From an uncultured Candidatus Saccharibacteria bacterium (GTDB taxonomy: Bacteria; Patescibacteriota; Saccharimonadia; Saccharimonadales; Saccharimonadaceae), in the NCBI GenBank assembly GCA_947095985.1, contig CAMUPZ010000015.1, forward strand, positions 1 through 13,809: DNA of 13,809 bases. The letters are read 5' to 3'. Numbering within the stretch: the first letter of the stretch is position 1; each line of letters starts with the position of its first letter. This document shows positions 1 to 7,723 of the stretch, one piece after another. The notes beneath the pieces are model-generated. The model searched no databases, was not told where the DNA came from, and saw only the letters and a list, made by a program, of their open reading frames with translations. The position numbers and the translations under genes are program-made.

Positions 1-1029
1 AAAATTAAGACGATTGTGCGGGAAATTGTTAGTTCGACGGCGATTCGCGTGGAAGTTCAGAATGATGGCTTTTTGATGAGCCGCAAGGGACTGAATTTAC
101 CGGACACAGATTTTGGCGGTGATATTTTAACCCCGAAAGATATTGCCGATTTGGAATGGGCCGCAGGTCAGGACTTTGACTACGTGGCACTGAGCTTCGT
201 GCAGAAAGCCGATGATATTATCGATTTGCGCCGTCGGCTGGTAGAGCTAGGTTCAACTGCTGATATTATTGCTAAGATTGAAACCAAGTCGGCTGTTGAC
301 CCAGAGAACTTGGAGGAAATTGTTAAGGCTAGTGATGGCGTGATGGTGGCACGCGGTGACTTGGCGGTGGAGGCTGGTGCGGAAATAGTGCCAGTTATGC
401 AGCGTCGGATTATCGCTCTGTGTCGTAAATATTGTAAGTTGGTTATTGTTGCTACACAAATGATGGGCAGCATGGTTGATAATCCAGAGCCAAGCCGTGC
501 CGAAGTAAGCGACGTGGCGAATGCTGTTATTCAGGGCGCAGACGTAGTTATGTTGTCTGATGAAACTGCCAATGGTAAATATCCTATTGAAACCGTCCAA
601 GCAATGCGAAAGACGATTATTTACACCCAAGAACATAGCGAAGTTATGTTGGTAGAAAAGGCTGAAATGCGCGAGAAGACTGACGCGATTTTAAGCTACA
701 CAGCAGCACAGCTGGCAAGGAGAATTAAAGCACGAGCTATTATCGCAGAGACTAATACTGGAGCAACTGCCGCAAATGTTGGTGCATATCGTCCTAATTT
801 GCCAATTGTTTGCGTGACTGAAAATGTTAAAACTGCACAAAAGTTGGCGTTAAGTTACGCCTCTCGTCCTTATGTTCGACCAAATAATACGGACGCAGCC
901 ATTAAATTGGCTGAAGAGCTGAAGCAGGAGGGCTATTTTGGCAAAGACCCAGTCACAGTCGTATTGGTCAGTGGTCACCACCCAGAGCCAGGCCGAACTG
1001 ACAATATCCAAGTTAAAACATTGTCATAA
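1..1029 (+). CDS. pyk: Pyruvate kinase, 5' end missing
   Basis: Catalyses phosphoenolpyruvate + ADP to pyruvate + ATP, the last step of glycolysis, in the cytosol. The reading frame is open from base 1, so the gene starts outside the window; the GTG at 16 is internal. The visible part begins late in the B domain and runs through the second half of the TIM barrel and the C domain. Visible signatures are KGLNLPD, SFVQ, the IIAKIE segment carrying the active-site Lys, VMVARGDLAVE, VATQMMGSM and AEVSDVANAV. About 130-140 N-terminal residues are missing compared with a typical enzyme of about 470. Two signature positions are unusual: MLSDETANG where MLSGETA is common, and EPSRAE where PTRAE is common. 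The stop lies 11 bases before pgk, whose ribosome site overlaps it, so the two are probably cotranscribed. The family call is very secure. Confidence 0.96.
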   Translation, partial: KIKTIVREIVSSTAIRVEVQNDGFLMSRKGLNLPDTDFGGDILTPKDIADLEWAAGQDFDYVALSFVQKADDIIDLRRRLVELGSTADIIAKIETKSAVDPENLEEIVKASDGVMVARGDLAVEAGAEIVPVMQRRIIALCRKYCKLVIVATQMMGSMVDNPEPSRAEVSDVANAVIQGADVVMLSDETANGKYPIETVQAMRKTIIYTQEHSEVMLVEKAEMREKTDAILSYTAAQLARRIKARAIIAETNTGATAANVGAYRPNLPIVCVTENVKTAQKLALSYASRPYVRPNNTDAAIKLAEELKQEGYFGKDPVTVVLVSGHHPEPGRTDNIQVKTLS

Positions 1030-1040
1030 GGAAAAATTGG

Positions 1041-2279
1041 GTGGGCAGAAAATTTCCAAAGCAAACGATTCGCGACGTTGATTTACGCGGCAAGACTATT
1101 CTTCTGCGATCGGATTATAACGTTCCGCTAACAAAGCGCGGTCACATTTCTGATGACCTAAGAATTCGTGCTTCTCTGCCCACCCTGCGCTATCTTCTGG
1201 AGCAGAATTGTAAGATTATTATCATGTCGCATTTGGGGCGGCCAAAGGGCAGGGATCCTAAACTTAGCCTGAAGGTTGTAGCTGATCATTTGTCTAAGTT
1301 GCTGGGTCGTCCGGTAAAATTATTGGATGATTGCGTAGGCGAATCAGTTCGCCAGACTGTCCGTCGTGCGCCACTAGGCAGTGTCATTATGCTGGAAAAT
1401 CTGCGTTTTTATGATGAAGAAGAGGCGGATGATTTGGTGTTTGCTAAGTCGATTCAGCGAGCAGTCCGGGCGGATTATTTTGTACAGGATGGATTTGCGG
1501 TGGCGCATCGAGCGCACGCGAGCACGCATGCTATTTCTCTTTGTGTGCCAGGGCTAGCAGGTTTGTTGCTCGAGAAAGAATACATAACGATAACTAAAGC
1601 GATGAGTAGTCCTAAGCGTCCGCTGGTGGCAATTATTGGTGGCGCAAAAGTAAGCGACAAAATTTCTCTGATAAAGCGCTTGATAAAAAAAGCTGACCGA
1701 ATTTTAATTGGTGGCGCAATGTCAAATACGTTTCTTCATTGTCGTGGTGTAAATATTGGCAAGAGTGTTTTTGAGCCGGGGATGGAGAAGGTTGTCTCAG
1801 AAATCTATGACCTGGCAGCCGCTAAAGTTGGCCCCGAGAATGTCGATAAGTTTTTGGTCTTACCGGTGGATGTGGCGGTGGCGAAAGAGATTTCTAAAGA
1901 TTGTTGCAGACGAGAAGTTAGTGTTGATCACATAAAAGGTGATGATATTGCACTTGATATTGGCAGCCAGACTATTGAGGCTTTTACAAAAATATTAGCG
2001 GACGTCAAAACCGTTATTTGGAATGGGCCCTTGGGGTATGCAGAAATTGATAATTTTGCGATTGGTTCAGCGCGAGCTGCCCTAGCGATTGCCCAGAATA
2101 ATGAGGCTACCTCAATTGTTGGCGGCGGGGATACAGCGGATTTTATATTGAAGTGGGATGGTCATGATGGGGCTAGCTTTACGCACGTTTCCACTGGTGG
2201 TGGTGCTAGTATGGCCTTGATGGCTGGTAAAAAATTGCCCGGAATTGAAAGTCTACTAGACTCATACGGCATGAGGTGA
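1041..2279 (+). CDS. pgk: Phosphoglycerate kinase
   Basis: Reversible phosphate transfer between 1,3-bisphosphoglycerate and ADP, an ATP-yielding step of lower glycolysis. At 412 aa it has the normal bacterial length. In order: RSDYNVPL (23-30), SHLGRPKG (63-70), the MLENLRF segment (117-123), the AHRAHAS substrate-binding segment (155-161), IIGGAKVSDK (198-207), NGPLGYAE (328-335), GGGDTADF (361-368) and STGGGAS near the C-terminus (384-390). The start is GTG at 1041, preceded by AAGGAAA at 1028-1034, which overlaps the pyk stop; no in-frame ATG would keep the N-terminal motif. Divergent positions are VQDGF where VNDAF is usual and MALMAG where LELLEG is usual, so this is a fast-evolving but probably active enzyme. 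It is followed after 24 bases by tpiA. Confidence 0.97.
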   Translation: MGRKFPKQTIRDVDLRGKTILLRSDYNVPLTKRGHISDDLRIRASLPTLRYLLEQNCKIIIMSHLGRPKGRDPKLSLKVVADHLSKLLGRPVKLLDDCVGESVRQTVRRAPLGSVIMLENLRFYDEEEADDLVFAKSIQRAVRADYFVQDGFAVAHRAHASTHAISLCVPGLAGLLLEKEYITITKAMSSPKRPLVAIIGGAKVSDKISLIKRLIKKADRILIGGAMSNTFLHCRGVNIGKSVFEPGMEKVVSEIYDLAAAKVGPENVDKFLVLPVDVAVAKEISKDCCRREVSVDHIKGDDIALDIGSQTIEAFTKILADVKTVIWNGPLGYAEIDNFAIGSARAALAIAQNNEATSIVGGGDTADFILKWDGHDGASFTHVSTGGGASMALMAGKKLPGIESLLDSYGMR

Positions 2280-2303
2280 TAAACTAAGCATAAGGATTAT
2301 CTC

Positions 2304-3062
2304 ATGAGAAAAAAGTTAATTATCGGTAACTGGAAAATGAACTTCAATATGCATGAGGCAAGCTTATATTTGCATAAGCTAATGAATATGCTGCCGTCTC
2401 ATCGGGATGTTGAAGTGGTATTGGCGCCTACGATTTTGACGCTGCAGAGTTTAAGTTTGCAGGTTAATCGGCGGATTGCTAAATTGGCAGCCCAAAACTG
2501 CTATTGGCGAGACTCCGGGGCTTACACCGGCGAGACCCCGGTGGCACATCTTCGGGGAATTGCTGATTATGTTCTAATTGGACATTCAGAAAGACGATAT
2601 ATTTTTATTGAGAGCGAGAAGGATATCAGGTTGAAAGTTCAGGCGGCGATTCGTAATCGGATACGTCCAGTCCTGTGTATTGGCGAGACTATTCAAGAGC
2701 GAACGCTTGGCGAAACAAAAGATGTTTTAGCGGATCAGCTGACTAGTGGATTGGCAAATGTCACGGCGGAAGAGCTTGGCGAAGTGGTTGTGGCTTATGA
2801 GCCGGTTTGGGCAATTGGTACTGGTGATAATGCTAAGGCGATTGATGTAAAAAAAGCCGCACAAATGATTCGGCGGCACATTGCCCATCTGTACGGTAAA
2901 AAGGCGGCAGAATCAGTACGTATTTTGTACGGAGGCAGTATTACACCAGCGAGCGCCGCAGACTACTTGGCGATTGACGAACTTGATGGTTTATTGGTGG
3001 GGGCGGCAAGCTTAGACGCATATCAATTTAAGGAGATAATTTCAAAGGCGCATAAAGGTTAA
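2304..3062 (+). CDS. tpiA: Triose-phosphate isomerase
   Basis: Interconverts dihydroxyacetone phosphate and glyceraldehyde 3-phosphate. The protein has 252 aa, the standard length for a single TIM barrel. The active site is complete: N9 and K11 in GNWKMN, catalytic H94 in IGHSERR, catalytic E166 in AYEPVWAIGTG, and the phosphate-binding YGGSI (209-213) and LLVGAASL (230-237) loops. The GAYTGE segment is present but is followed by TP rather than the usual I/V-S. The ATG at 2304 follows TAAGGA at 2291-2296, a reasonable ribosome-binding site. It sits 24 bases after pgk and 13 bases before the next gene, consistent with one pyk-pgk-tpiA transcript that may read on into the tail-anchored protein gene. 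Confidence 0.97.
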   Translation: MRKKLIIGNWKMNFNMHEASLYLHKLMNMLPSHRDVEVVLAPTILTLQSLSLQVNRRIAKLAAQNCYWRDSGAYTGETPVAHLRGIADYVLIGHSERRYIFIESEKDIRLKVQAAIRNRIRPVLCIGETIQERTLGETKDVLADQLTSGLANVTAEELGEVVVAYEPVWAIGTGDNAKAIDVKKAAQMIRRHIAHLYGKKAAESVRILYGGSITPASAADYLAIDELDGLLVGAASLDAYQFKEIISKAHKG

Positions 3063-3075
3063 AAATAGGGGGCAT

Positions 3076-4359
3076 ATGACAGATATTGATTTTGATGAGT
3101 TGGATAGAGCGGTTAATTCTCTAATGAGTAAGCAGCAAGAAAAGAATTCAGTGGATGCCGAAGTAAAGCATGACGTCGAAACACCTTCTATGGAGGAGAA
3201 AAAAACCATAGAAACTAGTACTCTTGGTTCAAGTTTTGCGCCGCCAGTTACGCCTTTTGCCCCTGCTTTAGACGCGCCTTCTCCTAGTCCAACCACTTCA
3301 GCGCCAAGCGTCGAGTCTAAAGCAGAACTGCAGGCTCCTCAGGATAGTCTGGTTGAAAAACCTGATATCATTTCTGCGCCCGCCGCTACTGTTGCACCTA
3401 GCAGCACACTTAATCAAGCCCCAGATTCGACGCCAAAAGAAAATAAAACTTCCCCAGTAATTGCCAGGCGCCCGACGGGCCGATTCATGGATGTCGTTCG
3501 TCCATCATCTGTTAACAATATTCAGAAGTCAGCATCATCGGCACCATCTCGAACTGGCGTATCAATTCAGCCTTCAGCTGATTTGGTGGATGTAGTTAAT
3601 ATGACAGGTAAAACTTCACCGATTGAGGAGGAGTTGTCGGCTGTAGATAATCAGCTTGATAGTTTAGACGATACTCCTGATTTGAAGGACATACAGAACG
3701 AGTCGGCTTTTGCGGCGATAGAAGACGCTCCTGTTGAAGAGTTGTCATTGACCGATAAGATAGCGCAGTCATTGTCTGAAAGTAATGATTCTGTCGCTTC
3801 TCCATTAGCCGAACCGTTAGAGTCTCCATTTATTGCTAATGTTGAAGTTGAGAAGAGGCCTCTTGGTGCTGTTGATCAAAACGCTATGGAATCTGAGACT
3901 GACGTAGAGGAAGATGAGTTTGAGTCTGGATCTGCAGACTTGGAAGATATGAAATTGAACCATCAGTATAATTCTGATTTATCTAATTACACTATGGATA
4001 AGGAAGCTTTAAGTGAGACTCCAGATTCAATGATGGACCTCAGTCCGGAAATTATAGCAATTGAAGAAGCGGGCATCCCTGGTGTGTCAGAAATGGATGA
4101 AACTGCTGATAGTGAACCTAATACGCAGCCTAGCCTGCCTAACTCTAAGTCTGATGACACGCCACAGCAATATTCTTCTGAAAATGAAATGGTCGACTCT
4201 GAGCCAGCGCCTATGTTTGCTGCGGTGTCTACGGAAGTAAAGCCGCCTCGCAGCGAGGAAAAGAAGAAAACTGGTCTGTTGACTCTGTTGTTAATTATTT
4301 TGTTCCTGGTAGTCGGTGTTGCTGGCGGTGCTGTTTCCTACTTTTTGCTGATAAAATAG
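3076..4359 (+). CDS. Acidic, disordered, tail-anchored membrane protein of unknown function
   Basis: I recognise no named family. The 427-aa protein has a conserved-looking N-terminal segment (residues 2-18, DIDFDELDRAVNSL), then a long low-complexity stretch rich in Pro, Ser, Thr, Ala, Asp and Glu. A short basic island, RRPTGRFMDVVRPSS (131-145), interrupts it. The C-terminus is a KKK-flanked hydrophobic helix (about 400-426) with a small-residue GVAGGAVS patch, followed by one Lys. There is no signal peptide, so the expected topology is a large acidic cytoplasmic part held by a C-terminal anchor. I recall similar N-termini and RFMDVV-type segments in Saccharibacteria hypothetical proteins, but cannot check this here. 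It starts 13 bases after tpiA behind a G-rich AGGGGG at 3067-3072 and ends 4 bases before pcrA, so translation of pcrA may be coupled to it. Possible roles (membrane scaffold, division or secretion adaptor) are guesses. Confidence 0.85.
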   Translation: MTDIDFDELDRAVNSLMSKQQEKNSVDAEVKHDVETPSMEEKKTIETSTLGSSFAPPVTPFAPALDAPSPSPTTSAPSVESKAELQAPQDSLVEKPDIISAPAATVAPSSTLNQAPDSTPKENKTSPVIARRPTGRFMDVVRPSSVNNIQKSASSAPSRTGVSIQPSADLVDVVNMTGKTSPIEEELSAVDNQLDSLDDTPDLKDIQNESAFAAIEDAPVEELSLTDKIAQSLSESNDSVASPLAEPLESPFIANVEVEKRPLGAVDQNAMESETDVEEDEFESGSADLEDMKLNHQYNSDLSNYTMDKEALSETPDSMMDLSPEIIAIEEAGIPGVSEMDETADSEPNTQPSLPNSKSDDTPQQYSSENEMVDSEPAPMFAAVSTEVKPPRSEEKKKTGLLTLLLIILFLVVGVAGGAVSYFLLIK

Positions 4360-4363
4360 ATAC

Positions 4364-6466
4364 ATGACTAATTTTACGGATGGTTTGAATGACGAGCAAG
4401 CTCGGGCGGTGGCGCATGGCGACGGGCCTCTATTGATTTTGGCGGGTGCTGGTTCTGGAAAGACAAAAACACTGACACATCGAATTGCTTATTTGATTGG
4501 TGAATTAAAGGTTTTTCCTAGCCGAATTTTAGCAGTAACCTTTACTAACAAAGCCGCCAAGGAAATGCGGCAGCGATTGGCGCAATTGCTGGATGAGGAC
4601 GCTGATAATCGTCAATTTATGCCGTGGATGGGGACGTTTCATAGTATTTGCGTACGAATGTTGCGGATGGACGGCGCAAATATTGGATTAGATAAGCGGT
4701 TTCTTATTTATGATACTGACGATCAAGTAAGTCTGATGAAACAAATCATGAAAGCGTGTGGTCTGACGGATAAAGATATTAAGCCGCGGGCGGTGCTTTC
4801 GGTTATTTCAAACGCTAAAAATGAAATGCGCAGCGCGGAAGATTTTTCAATGTCAGCGCGCGGCCCTAGGGAGCAGAAAATTGCTGAATTGTTCTTCGCC
4901 TATGAAAAAGCTTTGAAAGAAGCGGTGGCGCTCGACTTCGATGACTTATTGATAAAAACCGTGGAATTATTACAGAATAGTCCAGAGATTCGCCAGAAAT
5001 GGCAGCGACAGTTTGAGTATATTCTAATTGACGAGTATCAGGATACAAATGCTGTGCAGTACGCACTAATCAAATTGTTGGTTAACGAACGGCGTAATTT
5101 ATGCGTAGTTGGTGATGATGCACAGTCGATTTATAGTTTTCGCGGCGCTGATTATACTAATATTCTTAATTTTGAGCGCGATTTTCCGGGGACAACCGTG
5201 GTTAAATTGGAGCAAAATTATCGCTCGACGGGCGCAATCTTAAATATGGCAAATTCACTAATTAGCCACAATATCCATCGGACTGACAAGAATTTGTGGA
5301 CGGCAAATGGTGACGGCGTTGATCCAAAATTATGGCAACTGTATAGCGAGTCAGAAGAAGCGCTGGCGATTGCAAATGAGATTCAAGCGCAAATTGCTAA
5401 TGGCCGCCAGTATGGCGATGTGGCGGTGTTGTATCGGACAAATGCTCAGAGCTATGCGATTGAGCGAGCACTCAGGCAGAGCTACATTCCGTATAAAATT
5501 GTCGGCGGCTTAAGGTTTTTGGATCGGGCGGTCATTAAAGACGTGCTGGCTTACCTGCGTTTGCTGTATCAGCCGAGCGATCGGGTTAGTTTTTTGCGAA
5601 TCGTCAATACTCCAAAGCGTGGAATCGGCGCAGTCAGTGTGGCTAAGTTTTTGGAATGGAACACGGCTTCGGGTCGAGATATAATCAGTGGTCTTTTGGC
5701 GGTTGAAGAGGCGGATAATTTGACGGCGCGAGCAAAACGACCTTTGCTAGAGTTGGGAAAAATCCTGGAGGAATTACAGTGGGAAATTGATGGTTCGCCA
5801 GCAGAGTTAATTGAAAAGATAATGAAACAAACTGGTTATGGAAATTTTATCAATGACGGCACGCCTCAGGCCGATGAACGGATGGAAAATATTGGTGTTC
5901 TTGTAGCGGAGGCGAAGGCTTATGTTGATGTGGCGACTTTCCTAGAAGAAATGGCGTTGATGTCTTCGGCGGATACTGCAGCCGATCAGCAGGTGACTTT
6001 GATGACGCTACATGCTGCTAAAGGATTGGAATTTCCGGTGGTTTTCTTGGCGGGGCTGGAAGAGGGAATCTTGCCACACGCACGAGTGTTTGATAGCGGT
6101 AAGGCCGACGATATTGAGGAAGAACGCCGGCTGTGTTATGTCGGCGTGACGCGCGCCAGGGAGGAGTTGTTTGTTAGTTGCGCCAGTTCCCGGACACAAT
6201 TTGGACAAATTGGTTATAATATGCCGTCGCGATTCTTGGATGAAATGGGGCTGTTAGCGGGTGGGGTTGATAAGCCAGCTCAGCCGATGATAGAGCCTGA
6301 ATTTTATGCGGAGGATATTGGATTAGAGGTGGGCGATCGTGTGCGCAGTCCAAGCTTCGGGTCAGGTGAGGTTATTGATAGCGAGGGTCTTGGCGTGACG
6401 GTGAAATTTGACGACGGAAACATTAAGAAGTTGAATGTTGAATTCGCGCGCTTGGAGAAAATTTGA
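4364..6466 (+). CDS. pcrA: ATP-dependent DNA helicase, UvrD/PcrA family (SF1A), with C-terminal Tudor-like domain
   Basis: A 3'-5' DNA helicase/translocase for repair, replication restart and clearing of stalled RNA polymerase. All SF1A motifs are present: Walker A AGAGSGKT (27-34), TFTNKAAKEM (59-68), GTFHSICVRML (90-100), Walker B DEYQDT (223-228), VVGDDAQSIYSFRGA (248-262), EQNYRST (283-289), TLMTLHAAKGLEFPVVF (545-561) and the motif VI segment ending VTRARE (595-600). The last ~45 residues (VGDRVRSP, FGSGEV, VKFDDG, FARLEKI) match the Tudor-like end of PcrA/UvrD that contacts RNA polymerase. At 700 aa it is slightly short, mainly because the linker between helicase core and Tudor domain is only about 25-30 residues. 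The ATG at 4364 has no clear Shine-Dalgarno and lies 4 bases after the upstream stop, suggesting coupled translation. PcrA is preferred over Rep because of the Tudor tail. Confidence 0.96.
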   Translation: MTNFTDGLNDEQARAVAHGDGPLLILAGAGSGKTKTLTHRIAYLIGELKVFPSRILAVTFTNKAAKEMRQRLAQLLDEDADNRQFMPWMGTFHSICVRMLRMDGANIGLDKRFLIYDTDDQVSLMKQIMKACGLTDKDIKPRAVLSVISNAKNEMRSAEDFSMSARGPREQKIAELFFAYEKALKEAVALDFDDLLIKTVELLQNSPEIRQKWQRQFEYILIDEYQDTNAVQYALIKLLVNERRNLCVVGDDAQSIYSFRGADYTNILNFERDFPGTTVVKLEQNYRSTGAILNMANSLISHNIHRTDKNLWTANGDGVDPKLWQLYSESEEALAIANEIQAQIANGRQYGDVAVLYRTNAQSYAIERALRQSYIPYKIVGGLRFLDRAVIKDVLAYLRLLYQPSDRVSFLRIVNTPKRGIGAVSVAKFLEWNTASGRDIISGLLAVEEADNLTARAKRPLLELGKILEELQWEIDGSPAELIEKIMKQTGYGNFINDGTPQADERMENIGVLVAEAKAYVDVATFLEEMALMSSADTAADQQVTLMTLHAAKGLEFPVVFLAGLEEGILPHARVFDSGKADDIEEERRLCYVGVTRAREELFVSCASSRTQFGQIGYNMPSRFLDEMGLLAGGVDKPAQPMIEPEFYAEDIGLEVGDRVRSPSFGSGEVIDSEGLGVTVKFDDGNIKKLNVEFARLEKI

Positions 6467-6472
6467 TATAAT
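6464..6472 (+). promoter_or_regulatory. Extended -10 promoter of the rpf-like gene
   Basis: TGA-TATAAT: a perfect -10 hexamer at 6467-6472 with a TG dinucleotide one base upstream, overlapping the pcrA stop codon. No convincing -35 box exists at 16-18 bases spacing, as is usual for extended -10 promoters. Predicted transcription start is about 6479, leaving a leader of about 22 bases, too short for a riboswitch. The leader contains a small GCGC-TGTG-GCGC hairpin (6480-6491). Confidence 0.7.
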
Positions 6473-6500
6473 AATATCTGCGCTGTGGCGCTTATGACGT

Positions 6501-7667
6501 ATGAATTTAAGATTACAAGCAAGATATTATTCAACTAAAATTATGCTCTCCGCTGGCGCTATATTGACGTTGGTTGGTGGTTTATTCTTTGTTAATCAAG
6601 CTTTGGCTGACACCGCTAAACCAGTTGCTAAGGCTGGCGAAAGATTGGTGAATATTTACGATAGAGGTGTCGAAAAGACAATTGTTACTAAGGCGCGGAC
6701 AGTTCGTGAGGCTTTAAAATTGGCTAAGATTTCTATTGATGAACGCCAAGACGTCGTTGAGCCTGGTTTAGATTCGGAGATGGTGGCTGAGAAATATAAC
6801 GTTAACATTTTCCGCGCTCGCCCAATAACAATTGTTGACGGTAATAAACGCTTAAAAATTACCACTGCCGAACAAACACCAGCGTTGATTGCTAAGGCGG
6901 CGGGGCTTGAAGTTTTTACTGAGGATAAAACCACACTGGGTAAAGGTAATAATATAGTGGTTGACGGCGCAGACACAGTCATGAAAGTAGAGCGGGCGTC
7001 TGTGGTGAATTTTGTTTTATATGGTAAGGAGTCTGTGGTTCGTACTCACACAAAAACAGTCGATGAGTTATTGAATGATAAAAATATTACCTTGCAGAAA
7101 GACGATACGCTATCTGTTGATCGGTCAGCAAGAATCGTGCCCGGAATGAAAATTGAATTGTGGCGCAATGGCAAGCAGACCGTGACCGTGGAGGAAGATG
7201 TGAAATTCCAAACTGAAAAAGTTCAGGATGCTAACCGAGATTTGGGCTATCGGGAAGTAAAGCAGGCTGGTGAAAATGGTAAGAAAAATGTCACTTATGA
7301 AATTGAGATGAAAAATGGAGTAGAGGTTAGCCGTAAGGAGATCGCTAGCGTTGTAACGAAGGAATCTAAAAAGCAGATTGAGATCGTAGGTGCCAAAAGC
7401 TCGAACACATTTTCTGGCAGTTTTTCTGAGGCGTTAGCTCGACTAAGGAGTTGTGAGGGCAGTTATACTTCAAATACGGGAAATGGCTATTACGGCGCTT
7501 ATCAGTTTGATAAGCGAACTTGGGGTAAATATGGTGGCTATGAGGTAGCCTCTGATGCGCCAGCTTCAGTGCAGGACCAAAAAGCTTGGGAGACTTATAA
7601 AGCTCGCGGCTGGCAGCCCTGGCCTACCTGTAGGATAAAGATGGGCTTGCAGGATATCTATAGATAA
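6501..7667 (+). CDS. Secreted RpfB-like muralytic protein: three DUF348 repeats, G5, Rpf domain
   Basis: Predicted secreted peptidoglycan-cleaving protein of the resuscitation-promoting factor class. The signal peptide is residues 1-36 (basic R4/R8/K13, hydrophobic core about 15-33, likely cleavage after ALA). Three DUF348 (YabE-type) repeats follow at about 49-108, 109-166 and 168-224, then a G5 domain at about 225-299, which in this family binds wall material. The C-terminal Rpf transglycosylase-like domain (about 304-388) keeps the predicted catalytic Glu, E319 in SCEGS, the TGNGYYGAYQF core, and the paired cysteines C318 and C377. The usual CESGG reads CEGSY. The ATG at 6501 was chosen because it gives a classic signal peptide; ATG 6543 would also leave a usable one. 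There is no LPXTG or lipobox, so release or G5-mediated wall retention is expected. It is directly followed by a paralogue carrying a 3D domain instead of Rpf. Confidence 0.93.
   Translation: MNLRLQARYYSTKIMLSAGAILTLVGGLFFVNQALADTAKPVAKAGERLVNIYDRGVEKTIVTKARTVREALKLAKISIDERQDVVEPGLDSEMVAEKYNVNIFRARPITIVDGNKRLKITTAEQTPALIAKAAGLEVFTEDKTTLGKGNNIVVDGADTVMKVERASVVNFVLYGKESVVRTHTKTVDELLNDKNITLQKDDTLSVDRSARIVPGMKIELWRNGKQTVTVEEDVKFQTEKVQDANRDLGYREVKQAGENGKKNVTYEIEMKNGVEVSRKEIASVVTKESKKQIEIVGAKSSNTFSGSFSEALARLRSCEGSYTSNTGNGYYGAYQFDKRTWGKYGGYEVASDAPASVQDQKAWETYKARGWQPWPTCRIKMGLQDIYR
6801..6907 (+). repeat. Near-identical 107-base tract shared with the downstream paralogue (copy 1)
   Basis: Aligns without gaps to 7988-8094 with, by hand count, 10 mismatches in 107 bases (about 91% identity). 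At protein level 35 of 36 residues match, across the junction of DUF348 repeats 1 and 2. Identity falls to roughly half on both sides. Only one mismatch changes an amino acid (Ile/Val). This fits strong constraint or recent gene conversion. Confidence 0.85.
7655..7666. promoter_or_regulatory. Perfect 12-base palindrome TATCTATAGATA, possible operator
   Basis: A perfect inverted repeat overlapping the rpf stop codon and the position where the -35 box of the next promoter would lie (7661-7666 for 17-base spacing). A repressor or activator site there would control the 3D-rsmA-pgeF transcript. Short AT-rich palindromes also arise by chance, so this is only a candidate. Confidence 0.25.
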
Positions 7668-7680
7668 TAATCTCGTAATT

Positions 7681-7689
7681 TGGTATAAT
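7681..7689 (+). promoter_or_regulatory. Extended -10 promoter of the 3D-domain gene
   Basis: TGG-TATAAT with a perfect -10 at 7684-7689 in the context AATTTGG. A weak -35-like TAGATA lies at 7661-7666, 17 bases upstream. Predicted transcription start is about 7696. It lies between the rpf stop (7667) and the next start codon, so the two paralogues can be expressed independently. The transcript probably carries the 3D protein gene, rsmA and pgeF. Confidence 0.75.
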
Positions 7690-7723
7690 CCCCTTAATGC
7701 ACTCTGTGAGCTGTTGATTGATT

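Noticed and set aside
16..18. GTG as the start of pyruvate kinase
   Set aside because: The frame is open upstream to base 1 and the family needs about 130 more N-terminal residues, so this is an internal Val codon.
253..636. Minus-strand 127-aa ORF inside pyk
   Set aside because: Antisense to conserved pyruvate kinase motifs, composition typical of a shadow frame.
6215..6220. TATAAT inside pcrA as a promoter
   Set aside because: It lies within the conserved helicase C-terminal coding region, lacks the properly spaced TG, and no gene starts soon after it.
6494..6538. 14-codon ORF overlapping the rpf start
   Set aside because: It overlaps the main coding start in another frame, lacks a ribosome site and encodes nothing recognisable.
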